DNA of 64,000 bases from positions 1 through 64,000 of the forward strand of contig NZ_JAGSPD010000005.1 of the NCBI RefSeq assembly GCF_019203985.1, given 5' to 3'. Of this stretch, positions 1 through 8,564 are shown one piece after another (within the stretch, counting starts at the first letter, position 1; every line of letters begins with the position of its first letter). The notes below the pieces were generated by a model. The model had not been told where the DNA came from and searched no databases. It worked only from the letters and a program-made list of their open reading frames with translations. This stretch comes from Winogradskyella luteola (GTDB lineage: Bacteria > Bacteroidota > Bacteroidia > Flavobacteriales > Flavobacteriaceae). The position numbers were made by a program, and so were the translations under genes.

Positions 1-18
1 ACATTTTACTTTAAAGCG

Positions 19-354
19 CTAATCTAATTTAAACTCATATTCTCGTTCTACTTTACAGATTCTTACATTGTACCAGTTGTACCATTGTTCGCGTCCTTTT
101 TGCTGGGCGAACAAATGTTCTGTATTTGCTTTCCAGTTTTTAATGGCTTCTAAACTTTCCCAATAACTTACTGTAATACCTAGACTAGCACTGAGCGCAG
201 TCGAAGTATTATTTCTCGCACTATCAATGTCTAAATAACCTTTTTGCTGTTTAGCCAAGGCTTCCATTTTGTTGGCCATTTCAGTATAGCCTTCGGTCTC
301 TTCTGTTTGTGTTGATGTGAATATTACAGCGTAATAAGGAACATTTTCTTTCAT
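19..354 (-). CDS. Antibiotic biosynthesis monooxygenase (ABM) family protein
   Basis: A 111-residue soluble protein with no signal peptide. The pattern of a short beta strand (YYAVIFTS), a helix around residues 20-38, a central GITVSYWESLEAIKNWK segment (about residues 59-75) and the end strand (VRICKVEREYEF) is that of the dimeric alpha/beta barrel of the ABM/YgiN family. Family members include heme-degrading enzymes and small quinone or polyketide monooxygenases, but most are uncharacterised, so the substrate cannot be named. The length is normal for the family and the start is ATG. It lies 104 bp downstream of the SH3 protein on the same strand, with a perfect hairpin in the gap, so it is probably transcribed separately. 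Confidence 0.8.
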   Translation of the reverse strand: MKENVPYYAVIFTSTQTEETEGYTEMANKMEALAKQQKGYLDIDSARNNTSTALSASLGITVSYWESLEAIKNWKANTEHLFAQQKGREQWYNWYNVRICKVEREYEFKLD

Positions 355-414
355 ATACTTTCTATACTGTAAGGGTTATCTAACCCTTTTGGGTATTGGT
401 TAGTTTTAAATAAA

Positions 415-444
415 ACCTACAAGGTGTTCAAAAACCTTGTAGGT
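415..444. repeat. Perfect hairpin, dispersed-repeat type
   Basis: Arms ACCTACAAGG (415-424) and CCTTGTAGGT (435-444) are exact inverse complements around a 10-nt loop. A degenerate copy occurs at 30025-30053. There is no clear T-tract, so I read it as an intergenic repeat that may also act as a transcription barrier. Confidence 0.6.
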
Positions 445-458
445 CAAATTAATATTAT

Positions 459-1313
459 TCATGAACGTTTAGGTATTTTAAATTCAATAATTTTTTCTGT
501 GACATTATCTTCAAAATCCGTCAATATAAATTTAATAAAAACACGATTTGTAGAGACACTAACAGGAAAATCTTTTACATTTTCAATAGTCTTTACATAA
601 GCTAACCAATCTTCGCCACATTTATCTACAACGTCATCTTTTAAATCCTTTGTCGCTGTTTCAATAAAATTAATCCAATCCCTTTCTGTGTAAGTTGAGG
701 TTTCAAACGTATTGGTTTTTAATTGCTTCAACGGTTTCCACTCGGTGTCAAACTGCTTCCATTCGTTGGTGTTACATTTAACATCAGAGCTCATAAATGA
801 AAAACTATTTTCATAACGTTGAAACAAACTCACATGCTTGTAATCGTTATCAACTAGCACTATATTTTTACCTTCAGGTGAATCACTTGCATCAACGTTG
901 ATTGTCGCCTTATCTTCACTTTTTAAATCGTGCGTTCTTTTATAATCACTTGTCGCTATATTTTTAACCTCAACTTTTACCTTGTCTAGATTTAGCCTAA
1001 TTGTTCTGGCGATTTTGTTTGGTGATAAATACCCATTGAAAACATAACCGATATGGTTTCTGGTTTCTACCTTTACCCATTCACCACTTACTTTCTCTCC
1101 ACCATCCAATACCACAAGTTTTTTATTTGTTTTTTCAATAATCCCAATGGCTTCACCATAGACTAGTTTACTTAGCATTTTGGCACTAATGTCTGGTTGA
1201 TCTCTAAGAGACAAACCACTTTCTGCAGCTACATAAGCTTCTTCTTGTTGTGCAGTTAATACTGCTAGATTGCACATGAATCCGATCGCTAAAATCATTT
1301 TTAAATAGTTCAT
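459..1313 (-). CDS. Secreted protein with bacterial SH3 domain
   Basis: A 284-residue protein with an N-terminal signal peptide (MNYLKMILAIGFMCNLAVLTAQ). Residues of about 26-100 form a bacterial SH3 (SH3b) domain: SGLSLRDQPDISAKML is the usual entry strand, followed by GEAIGIIEK, GEWVKVET and GYVFNGYL. SH3b domains commonly bind peptidoglycan or act as adaptors. The rest (residues 100-284) shows no family I recognise. It has a Cys pair at about 180 and 230 and many charged residues. The protein should be exported to the periplasm or beyond. It is preceded by about 300 bp without a gene. Role unknown. Confidence 0.75.
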   Translation of the reverse strand: MNYLKMILAIGFMCNLAVLTAQQEEAYVAAESGLSLRDQPDISAKMLSKLVYGEAIGIIEKTNKKLVVLDGGEKVSGEWVKVETRNHIGYVFNGYLSPNKIARTIRLNLDKVKVEVKNIATSDYKRTHDLKSEDKATINVDASDSPEGKNIVLVDNDYKHVSLFQRYENSFSFMSSDVKCNTNEWKQFDTEWKPLKQLKTNTFETSTYTERDWINFIETATKDLKDDVVDKCGEDWLAYVKTIENVKDFPVSVSTNRVFIKFILTDFEDNVTEKIIEFKIPKRS

Positions 1314-1366
1314 AATTTCTTGTTTTTAAGTTAAACATTTTAGCGGTTTGTTTTCTTAGGATTCTT

Positions 1367-1382
1367 GCCTGTCGACCGACAA
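1367..1382. repeat. Dispersed 16-mer (GCCTGTCGACCGACAA)
   Basis: The inverse complement, TTGTCGGTCGACAGGC, matches 15 of 16 bases at 24700-24715. Both copies are intergenic. The core is near-palindromic (CTTG..CTGTCG.CGAC.AAG). Confidence 0.55.
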
Positions 1383-1437
1383 GTATTTAGTTTATACAGA
1401 ACTTGTTTTCAATATCTATTAGTTCTTTTTTAGTTTT

Positions 1438-1562
1438 GTCATTTCGAGTAAATTTCAAGCTTTCAAGGGCTAAAAATTGTATCGAGAAACAAGAAACATC
1501 ATTTGCTTAAATGTTCTTGATAAAATTCTGACGAAAAAAAATCAGAATTACTCGAACTGACG
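1438..1562. repeat. Degenerate inverted-repeat element, copy 1
   Basis: The left end GTCATTTCGAGTAAATT (1438-1454) and the right end AATTACTCGAACTGACG (1546-1562) are imperfect inverse complements. The inside carries GTATCGAGA (1479-1487). The same GTATCGAGA followed by TACTCGAACT occurs at 57520 and 57581 in a second copy. The structure resembles a decayed miniature element with no coding capacity. Confidence 0.55.
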
Positions 1563-1613
1563 TTTGTTTTGTTATCCTGCAGGGTCTTTTTTAATCTTAT
1601 AGGTCTCCTCCAG

Positions 1614-4600
1614 TTACTTTTCAACAGTTACCCATTCGCCTTTATGTCTTACCAAATAGTCATCATTATCGTACATAGCTTCAGCTTGTGATCCAGGTAA
1701 ATAATAGGTACCTAAGTATGATGCATTCAACATTACTGTAAAGGTTTTGGTACCATATTTTCCTTTTCTACTCATATCAAAATAGAAATTAACACGGTCA
1801 TCTCGTATATCTGTAAATCGCGCTTGACTTACTGTTGTCTCCCCAAAGTCCGTAAAACGTGTATTTACAATATCCCACCCTGATGGGAAAATTTGGGTTA
1901 ATGCGACATCACTTACATAATCTCTAGTTAAGTTTGAAATACTGACCGTTGCTACAAAATCCTGACCTTGCTGCAGTTTGGTCACATCAATTTTGTTGCC
2001 TTGTAAATCTTTATAAACTGTTGAAATTGAAAAACCTCGTTGCTCTGCCAATTCTTCTCCTAATTTTAATTTCCCTGAGTTGAGAATACGAACATAAACC
2101 AGGTTATCTTTTCCATTTGAAATCGTCATTTGGTTTGATCCATCATTGATCGGAATGTTACGCTGTGCTATACCATTTTGAGTGTCAATAGTTTCTGTTT
2201 TTCCATTGATACTGTACGTAACTTTTAAATCTTTACCACCATTTTGAGTAATCATTTTACCAATGGCCAACAAACTGTAAGCTGTAGTTTGGGTACTCAT
2301 CCATGTATCACTAGATAAGGATTTAGCAATGCTTTTTGCTAAATCTGTCTTTTTAGTATGATTTATAAGCAACATCGTTTCTAATGCCATGGCTCTATTT
2401 CTATGGGTAGAACCGTAGGTGTAGTTATCTTTTTTATCTGATTCAAAATCAATATTTGCAGATTTAGAAATAGCTTCACTTGCTTCTTTTTGTCCTGCTA
2501 AAGCATAAGCCGCAGCCAATCTCCATTTGGCATCATTTGAAATCTCTTCGAATTCTCTTAATCGGTTCATGCTCGCTAAATCTGGACTTCCAGCTAAAGC
2601 CAATGTGTATAAACGGTATGCTTGAGCAAAATCACTGTGATAATTTCTATAGCTTGGTCTCCAATTGCGAGCGGCTTGTCTTTGGTAGTTAATCCAATTG
2701 TTTTTAAAGGCGAGTGGTAGAACATACCCTTTTTTCTCAGCTTCAATCATAAAATGACCTGCATAACTGGTTCCCCAATCATTGGCAGAACTCTCTCCCA
2801 TCCAATAGCCCAATCCACCAGTGGCATTTTGAAAACGTCCTAATCGTCTAATACCATTTTCAATATTACGTTGCACCTGCTTTTTCTTTTGTTCAGCTAG
2901 ATCAAAAACATCGGCTAAGTACAATTGTGGAAATACACTAGACGTTGTTTGCTCCACACAACCATGTGGATAACGAATTAAATATGCCATACGTTTTGAG
3001 AAATCCATTGGTGGCAAAGTTGAAAATTCTATTGTTGCAGAATTACTTCCCTGAACTCCAAAAGTTGAAAAGTCAATAGTTTGATTGCCATTGGCCTGCA
3101 ATTCTTTATCAATTACACGAGAGGTCATTGGATTTGGATTTTCTACATCGATCTCTACTTTATAGGTTGATTTCTCTCCATTCCCTGTAGCCACAACTTC
3201 GATGGTATTAATGCCTTTTGCTTTGGTAACATCCAATTCAAAATAGATCATTTTTTCATCGGGTTTACTGAATTGTAGTGATTGTGTTTTGTTTCCTTTT
3301 ATGGTAATACCGTCACTAAGATTAACAGAAAGATTGACGTTTTTCACCTTCTTTTCCATCGCAAAAACAGTGACAGGAAGCGTTACTTTTTCTCCAGGAC
3401 TTAACTTACGTGGCAAAGTTGCCAAGACCATTAATGGTTTTTTAACCTGTACTGATTTTTCTGCGCTACCATAAGCTTCAGTAGTATTGTCACCTGCGAT
3501 GACCATTGCTCTAACAGCACCAACATAATTTGGCATTTTTAGTTTGTGCGTTTTGGTTTGTCCCTCTTTTAATAAAAACGGTCCCAAATACGTGACTACT
3601 GGTTTAAAGCGATTTGCTTTTTTGTTTTTGCCTTTTGCAGCTGCACCATCACCACCAATAGCAAATACTTGATCGATACTACCAGAATAGGCTCCGATAA
3701 CATCATCGAAAACATCCCAAGTTTTTACTCCCAAAGCTTCGCGAGCATAGAAACTGTTCCATGCATTTGGGGTTTTAAAACGTGTTAGGTCTAACAAACC
3801 TTCTTCAACCACAGCAATGGTGTAAGTCATGGTTTTTTTATTCTTTTCTGAAACTTTTATCTCGTAAGATTGCTCAGGTTTTATAACATTAGGCATGTTG
3901 ATTTGCGGTTCTAACTTTGTGGCAGGATTTTCGACCATCATAGGAATAATACCATACAAACGAATTGGCAAATCATTGGATGTAATAGCGTGTGGTTGCA
4001 ATAATGAAATATTGATGAACACGTTTGGAGCCATTTCTGCTGTAACAGGAACATCAATAGTCGTTTCACCTGGTTTGGTTTTTACCCATTGGTGCTGCAA
4101 AACTTCAGTGCCGTTTTCAATACTCACTAATGCCCTACCTTCGCTACCAGAAGGGAACGTGAGTTTAGCCGTATCACCAACATTATAGTTGTCTTTGTCT
4201 GTTGAAAAGATTAACATTTTAGCTGCTTCTTTATCTCCTGATGGTGAGTTAGACCACCAATTTTTATAGAAATAGGCTGTGCGACCTGTTGCGTGGCCAC
4301 TAACAGGGTCTACCACTCTAATTAAATAACGACCTCTATCATTTTCAGGAATGTTGACTTTAAAACTCGCTTTTCCGTTTGCATCTGTATTTATAGAATA
4401 GTGTTTTACAGGTCTATGATAGTTGCTAGATACGTAACTAGCCAAATTATCATAGGAGGAATTCCACCACCAACGCCATTCAATTCTGTAGACTTTTACC
4501 TCTAAGTTATTGCGTTGAATAGGTTTGCCTTCAGCAGTAACTGTAGCAATATCAAAGGTGTGATTTTCGTCTGTAAAAAAAGACCCGTAATTATTGCCTT

Positions 4601-7202
4601 TGGGTGATTGCAGCCCAACAAAACTCTCATAAGGTGCATAAGGCATCGTAAATGCATCGAGTGAAAAATCACCTCCGTTTTCAAATGCTCTTACCAAGAA
4701 TTGTGCTTTTAACATACCTGGCGCATTCTTCCCGATGTTTAATTTAGTATTGACTTTAGCATTTCCATTGGCATCTAAATTATCCTCAAAAACATTGGTT
4801 TCTTCTGTACTGAATTTTTTAGTTGGATCATTGAACACATAGTTTTTATAGCCTTCAAAACTCGTATTCGACGTTGTGAATTTCGCTTTTATTTCGGCTT
4901 TTAAATTTTTTGCCGGTGCTCCGTGTAACCAGGCTACGTTTAAGTCACCTTGCAATGGTTTGTTGTTAGTTAAGACCTTATCTTTAAAATCAATTTTAAT
5001 TTTTAGTCGATTCGGCTTAACCGTTTCAATCTTTAAGTTTTTACTGAATTTAGCTCCACCAACAGATACCTTGGCGTTGTAGTTTCCTGTTTTATAATCT
5101 GGTGAGGTTGGCACTTTAAAATCATAGAAATTATTGATATTGTCTACGGATACTTTTCTGTAAACCAGCTTTCCGACAGGATCTGTGATTTCTAGTTTTA
5201 CGGGGTGACGTTTTGGTAATTTATTGGCTTTGTCATTAAGTATAAAAGTTAAGAACAAACTATCTCCCGGTCGCCAGACTCCACGCTCTCCATAGATGTA
5301 ACCTTTAAGTCCACGTTGTAATCTACTGCCCGACACATCAAACTTACTCAATGACAAGGAATTGCCATCAAAAAGCTTAACGTAGCTCACATTTTTTCCT
5401 TTTGAAACAATGGCGAAAGCAGCACGTTTTTTAGCATCTAATTCTATGATTCCGTCACTGTTGGTGTTGCCTTTAGCCAGTTCTTGTTGCTGGTAATTAT
5501 ATAGTGCGACTTCTGCATTTGCTTCTGGATTAGTGGATAGAATATTGGTGACTGCCAAGAAGTAAGTATTATCATTACCTTGCTTTGCAATGACCCCTAG
5601 ATTAGAACCAATTAAGTTGAGTGAAACCGTTTTATTACCATAGTTAAAGTATGACTCTGTGCATGGATTGTTTCGGTCTCGATATCTATAATTGGTGTTT
5701 CTGTAACGGTAAGTCAAATTATCCCAATAGCGTTCTTCTCTGAGTTCGGCTTCTTCATCAGAAATATCCTCTAAAGCATAGAAATCTTCCTCGTAATAAT
5801 CATCATAGTAGTCGTCATAATAATCGTCTTCTTCGACTTCAGTAGTTTCAGATTTTGATGTACAATCGTATAAAGAATAATCTTGTTTATAACTTACTTC
5901 CACTCTGTAAATAGCACCTGGATCTGCTTTTAAATATTTAGACAAATCAATACTGTAAGCTTTCCATTTGCCTGTATTTTGTGTGTCATCTTGTATTAAT
6001 GTAATGGTTTCTTTAGCAATTCTGCGTCCTACATTTCTAATGGCATTTTGATTATTGCTGTTAAGATTATTGGTCTGTAAAAATTGAAGTACATTATCTT
6101 CAAAAAGTTTAATAATCCTAACATCAACTTTGCTGAGATTAACAGCTTCAAAATTGAATTTTAAATCCTTTGAATTGGGAAGAATTGAACCATTACTTAT
6201 CAAACGCACTTGTGGTTTTAGTTCTTCGAATGTTAAGGTTTGCGCAAATGGATTTTTAAGTTTAAAACCGTCAGTATTTTTAATGCCCGTAAACACATCG
6301 ACCCTAATATCGCCAACTAATTTTTTATCTGGATAGACTTTGAGAACATTTCCATCAACAATATATCTTGGGTTTTTCACATTTTGAATTGTTACCAAAC
6401 CTGCAAAATTCTGTTGCTTTTTTAATGGGTCTGAAAAATTAATAGATAAGTATTGCTCTGGGTTTTGGATGACATTAGTTTCTACAATACTGAAGTTGTT
6501 TTTACCAGGAATGGTGATAAAGTTCTCTCCTTTATTTTCAGCTTTAATAGCTTTACCATCCCAAGCAATATCAATCTTGATATCCTCTATATTGCGCTTA
6601 ATACTGTCTATTTTAAATTCAAAATATTTTGAAGGTTCTGGCACTTCTAGCCAAACAATATTTAGGTTTTTTTTGTTCTGTTTCGCTGATACTACTTTTT
6701 TAGCATCTTCTAAAGTAATTACATCCGAAGAGCGTAATTGACCCAATACGTATTGCCATTCTTTACTATAAGATTGCAAATTGTTGGTCATGATGTTAAA
6801 ACTCGGTGTGATGGTTTTAAACTCAAAGGTGTAGTTTGCAAATTCTTTAGGGATATTTTTATAGATGTCACCCAATTTTACGGTAACCCCATAAGCTTTT
6901 GCTGGCTCTAAAGGTTCGTCTGGTGTAAAAAGTAGAGTATGTTTATTAAGTGCTCTTAATGCCCCTTGTATATGAGGTTGTGTTTCAATTAAATCCGTAT
7001 CTAACTCTTGCTCTGCTTCCCAACCTTCAACTTCACTAGCAAGATTTATTCTAATTGGCGATGTTACCGAAATTACTCCTGAGGTTGTATAACTTATGTA
7101 ATCTCTATACTTAAAGATATTATCCGTTTCTACTGGCTTTTTTTTACATGAAATTACAATTACGATGAGTGCTAGGAAGGCAAGGTGCTTTTTGATCTGC
7201 AT
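1614..7202 (-). CDS. Thioester-containing alpha-2-macroglobulin family lipoprotein
   Basis: An 1862-residue protein with a lipoprotein signal peptide (lipobox VISC, lipidated Cys19). It contains the macroglobulin features in order: N-terminal extension domains, an MG2 domain with GVWRPGD at about 640, the alpha-2-macroglobulin core (YVGAVRAMVIAGDNTT, about 1220), and a thioester motif PHGCVEQTT with Cys1415 and Gln1418. A helical TED-like barrel follows, then a C-terminal receptor-type domain. Bacterial members are thought to trap attacking proteases covalently at the cell surface or in the periplasm. The length is normal for the large type with thioester. An unusual Asp/Tyr-rich run lies at about 452-474. 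The usual partner penicillin-binding protein PbpC is absent next door. The nearest gene is an isoaspartyl peptidase lipoprotein 128 bp upstream on the same strand. Start is ATG. Confidence 0.93.
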   Translation of the reverse strand: MQIKKHLAFLALIVIVISCKKKPVETDNIFKYRDYISYTTSGVISVTSPIRINLASEVEGWEAEQELDTDLIETQPHIQGALRALNKHTLLFTPDEPLEPAKAYGVTVKLGDIYKNIPKEFANYTFEFKTITPSFNIMTNNLQSYSKEWQYVLGQLRSSDVITLEDAKKVVSAKQNKKNLNIVWLEVPEPSKYFEFKIDSIKRNIEDIKIDIAWDGKAIKAENKGENFITIPGKNNFSIVETNVIQNPEQYLSINFSDPLKKQQNFAGLVTIQNVKNPRYIVDGNVLKVYPDKKLVGDIRVDVFTGIKNTDGFKLKNPFAQTLTFEELKPQVRLISNGSILPNSKDLKFNFEAVNLSKVDVRIIKLFEDNVLQFLQTNNLNSNNQNAIRNVGRRIAKETITLIQDDTQNTGKWKAYSIDLSKYLKADPGAIYRVEVSYKQDYSLYDCTSKSETTEVEEDDYYDDYYDDYYEEDFYALEDISDEEAELREERYWDNLTYRYRNTNYRYRDRNNPCTESYFNYGNKTVSLNLIGSNLGVIAKQGNDNTYFLAVTNILSTNPEANAEVALYNYQQQELAKGNTNSDGIIELDAKKRAAFAIVSKGKNVSYVKLFDGNSLSLSKFDVSGSRLQRGLKGYIYGERGVWRPGDSLFLTFILNDKANKLPKRHPVKLEITDPVGKLVYRKVSVDNINNFYDFKVPTSPDYKTGNYNAKVSVGGAKFSKNLKIETVKPNRLKIKIDFKDKVLTNNKPLQGDLNVAWLHGAPAKNLKAEIKAKFTTSNTSFEGYKNYVFNDPTKKFSTEETNVFEDNLDANGNAKVNTKLNIGKNAPGMLKAQFLVRAFENGGDFSLDAFTMPYAPYESFVGLQSPKGNNYGSFFTDENHTFDIATVTAEGKPIQRNNLEVKVYRIEWRWWWNSSYDNLASYVSSNYHRPVKHYSINTDANGKASFKVNIPENDRGRYLIRVVDPVSGHATGRTAYFYKNWWSNSPSGDKEAAKMLIFSTDKDNYNVGDTAKLTFPSGSEGRALVSIENGTEVLQHQWVKTKPGETTIDVPVTAEMAPNVFINISLLQPHAITSNDLPIRLYGIIPMMVENPATKLEPQINMPNVIKPEQSYEIKVSEKNKKTMTYTIAVVEEGLLDLTRFKTPNAWNSFYAREALGVKTWDVFDDVIGAYSGSIDQVFAIGGDGAAAKGKNKKANRFKPVVTYLGPFLLKEGQTKTHKLKMPNYVGAVRAMVIAGDNTTEAYGSAEKSVQVKKPLMVLATLPRKLSPGEKVTLPVTVFAMEKKVKNVNLSVNLSDGITIKGNKTQSLQFSKPDEKMIYFELDVTKAKGINTIEVVATGNGEKSTYKVEIDVENPNPMTSRVIDKELQANGNQTIDFSTFGVQGSNSATIEFSTLPPMDFSKRMAYLIRYPHGCVEQTTSSVFPQLYLADVFDLAEQKKKQVQRNIENGIRRLGRFQNATGGLGYWMGESSANDWGTSYAGHFMIEAEKKGYVLPLAFKNNWINYQRQAARNWRPSYRNYHSDFAQAYRLYTLALAGSPDLASMNRLREFEEISNDAKWRLAAAYALAGQKEASEAISKSANIDFESDKKDNYTYGSTHRNRAMALETMLLINHTKKTDLAKSIAKSLSSDTWMSTQTTAYSLLAIGKMITQNGGKDLKVTYSINGKTETIDTQNGIAQRNIPINDGSNQMTISNGKDNLVYVRILNSGKLKLGEELAEQRGFSISTVYKDLQGNKIDVTKLQQGQDFVATVSISNLTRDYVSDVALTQIFPSGWDIVNTRFTDFGETTVSQARFTDIRDDRVNFYFDMSRKGKYGTKTFTVMLNASYLGTYYLPGSQAEAMYDNDDYLVRHKGEWVTVEK

Positions 7203-7330
7203 TGTGCTGATGGATTTAGTGGTAAAACTTCGATTTAGAAAGAAGGTAAGTGCTTTCTTGTTAAATAAGTACGGTGGTTTTTTAGTGTTTAGACTTTGGG
7301 TTGTTGTTAAATTGTTCTTAAAGTTATTGA

Positions 7331-8443
7331 TTACTGATTGTAAATACCAATAGTCAGCTCTCCTTTATCGTTCATCATCGCTCTATACATACCAGCAGTA
7401 TTAAATTCTGCAACCATATTACCGCTTTTATCTACAGCTACAACACCACCATCACCACCTAAATCTGCAACTTTACCTAAAACTATTTTAGCAGCTTCTT
7501 TTAAGCTTAATCCTTTATAATCCATCAAGGCAGAAATATCGTGTGCTACTTGGGCTCTAATAAAATATTCACCCCAACCAGTACTAGATACAGCACATGT
7601 GGTATTATTGGCATAGGTACCAGAACCTATAATCGGTGCGTCTCCTACTCTACCGTAACGTTTATTTGTCATACCACCAGTAGAAGTTCCTGCTGCAAGA
7701 TTTCCGTTTTTATCCAATGCAGCACAACCTACTGTTCCGAATTTAGAATTCTTAATATCGGCATCATAGAAATCTAAATATGCAGATTCTGTATCTATTT
7801 TACCTTCCTTTTTTGCTTCCCTTTCTTTAACACACTTAAGGGATTCTAAACGCCTATCTGTATGAAAATATAAAGGCTCAACAATGGTTAGACCTTGCTC
7901 TTTAGCAAAAGCTTCAGCACCTTTACCAGAGAGCATCACGTGCTTAGATTTTTCCATCACAGCTCTTGCTAAATTTATGGGATTTCTAACCGTTGTTGTA
8001 CCGGCAGATGCACCAGCATTTAACGTTTTTCCGTCCATAATTGATGCATCTAGCTCATTAGTCTCAGCATTCGTAAAAACTGCGCCTTTGCCAGCATTAA
8101 ACAAAGGTGAATCTTCCATAACGTTAATCGTTCTGGTAACAGCATCTAAACTTGTGCCTCCATTTTTTAAAATCTCATACCCTACTTTTATGGCTTCTTC
8201 TAATTTCGCCTTGTAAGCCGCTTCTTTTTCTGGTGTCATATGCTTCTTGAGAATTGTACCTGCTCCACCGTGGATAATAATAGCGAATTCTGGTTTTGAG
8301 TCTCTATTAAGCTCATCTAGTTTTTCTGAGTTAGTCTTATCTGTTCTTTTTATATTCTCAGGATTATCATCTGGATTTGGAAGTAATTCACTACAGGCTA
8401 AAAGTAAGAATAATATTACAATAAAAGGAATAATTTTCTTCAT
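7331..8443 (-). CDS. Isoaspartyl peptidase / L-asparaginase (Ntn hydrolase), lipoprotein
   Basis: A 370-residue protein with a lipoprotein signal (LLLAC, Cys17), so it is probably anchored facing the periplasm. The family signature IIIHGGAGT is near residue 56. The autocleavage site FGTVGCAA supplies the nucleophile Thr237, and GTSTGGMTNKRYGRVGD follows as in EcAIII/IaaA enzymes. These proteins self-cleave before the Thr and remove isoaspartyl residues from damaged peptides, or hydrolyse L-asparagine. The length of the mature protein is normal. It may form a loose surface protein-protection or peptide-turnover unit with the macroglobulin downstream, but the pairing is an inference from adjacency only. 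A lipid-anchored version fits the export-heavy style of Bacteroidota. Confidence 0.9.
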   Translation of the reverse strand: MKKIIPFIVILFLLLACSELLPNPDDNPENIKRTDKTNSEKLDELNRDSKPEFAIIIHGGAGTILKKHMTPEKEAAYKAKLEEAIKVGYEILKNGGTSLDAVTRTINVMEDSPLFNAGKGAVFTNAETNELDASIMDGKTLNAGASAGTTTVRNPINLARAVMEKSKHVMLSGKGAEAFAKEQGLTIVEPLYFHTDRRLESLKCVKEREAKKEGKIDTESAYLDFYDADIKNSKFGTVGCAALDKNGNLAAGTSTGGMTNKRYGRVGDAPIIGSGTYANNTTCAVSSTGWGEYFIRAQVAHDISALMDYKGLSLKEAAKIVLGKVADLGGDGGVVAVDKSGNMVAEFNTAGMYRAMMNDKGELTIGIYNQ

Positions 8444-8564
8444 GACGAATTAGATTTATAAGTGCTTTAAAGTTACATTTTTTAGAGTTCAAGCTTCAAG
8501 TAAAACTGAGTTTTTATTAGTAACTTCGCATCGAAATTTAATAATTCATAAAAAATAAGCATAT

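Larger units (their letters stand above)
1314..1613. other. Intergenic stretch with degenerate repeats, no gene
   Basis: I find no ORF here on either strand. The stretch holds a 16-mer palindrome-like sequence (1367-1382) that recurs at 24700-24715, and a 125-bp degenerate inverted-repeat element (1438-1562), both listed separately. The remainder is AT-rich and featureless to my eye. Confidence 0.6.

Noticed and set aside
2480-6741. Plus-strand ORFs of 60-97 codons under the macroglobulin gene
   Set aside because: They are antisense to a clearly coding gene with intact domains and show no protein-like features.
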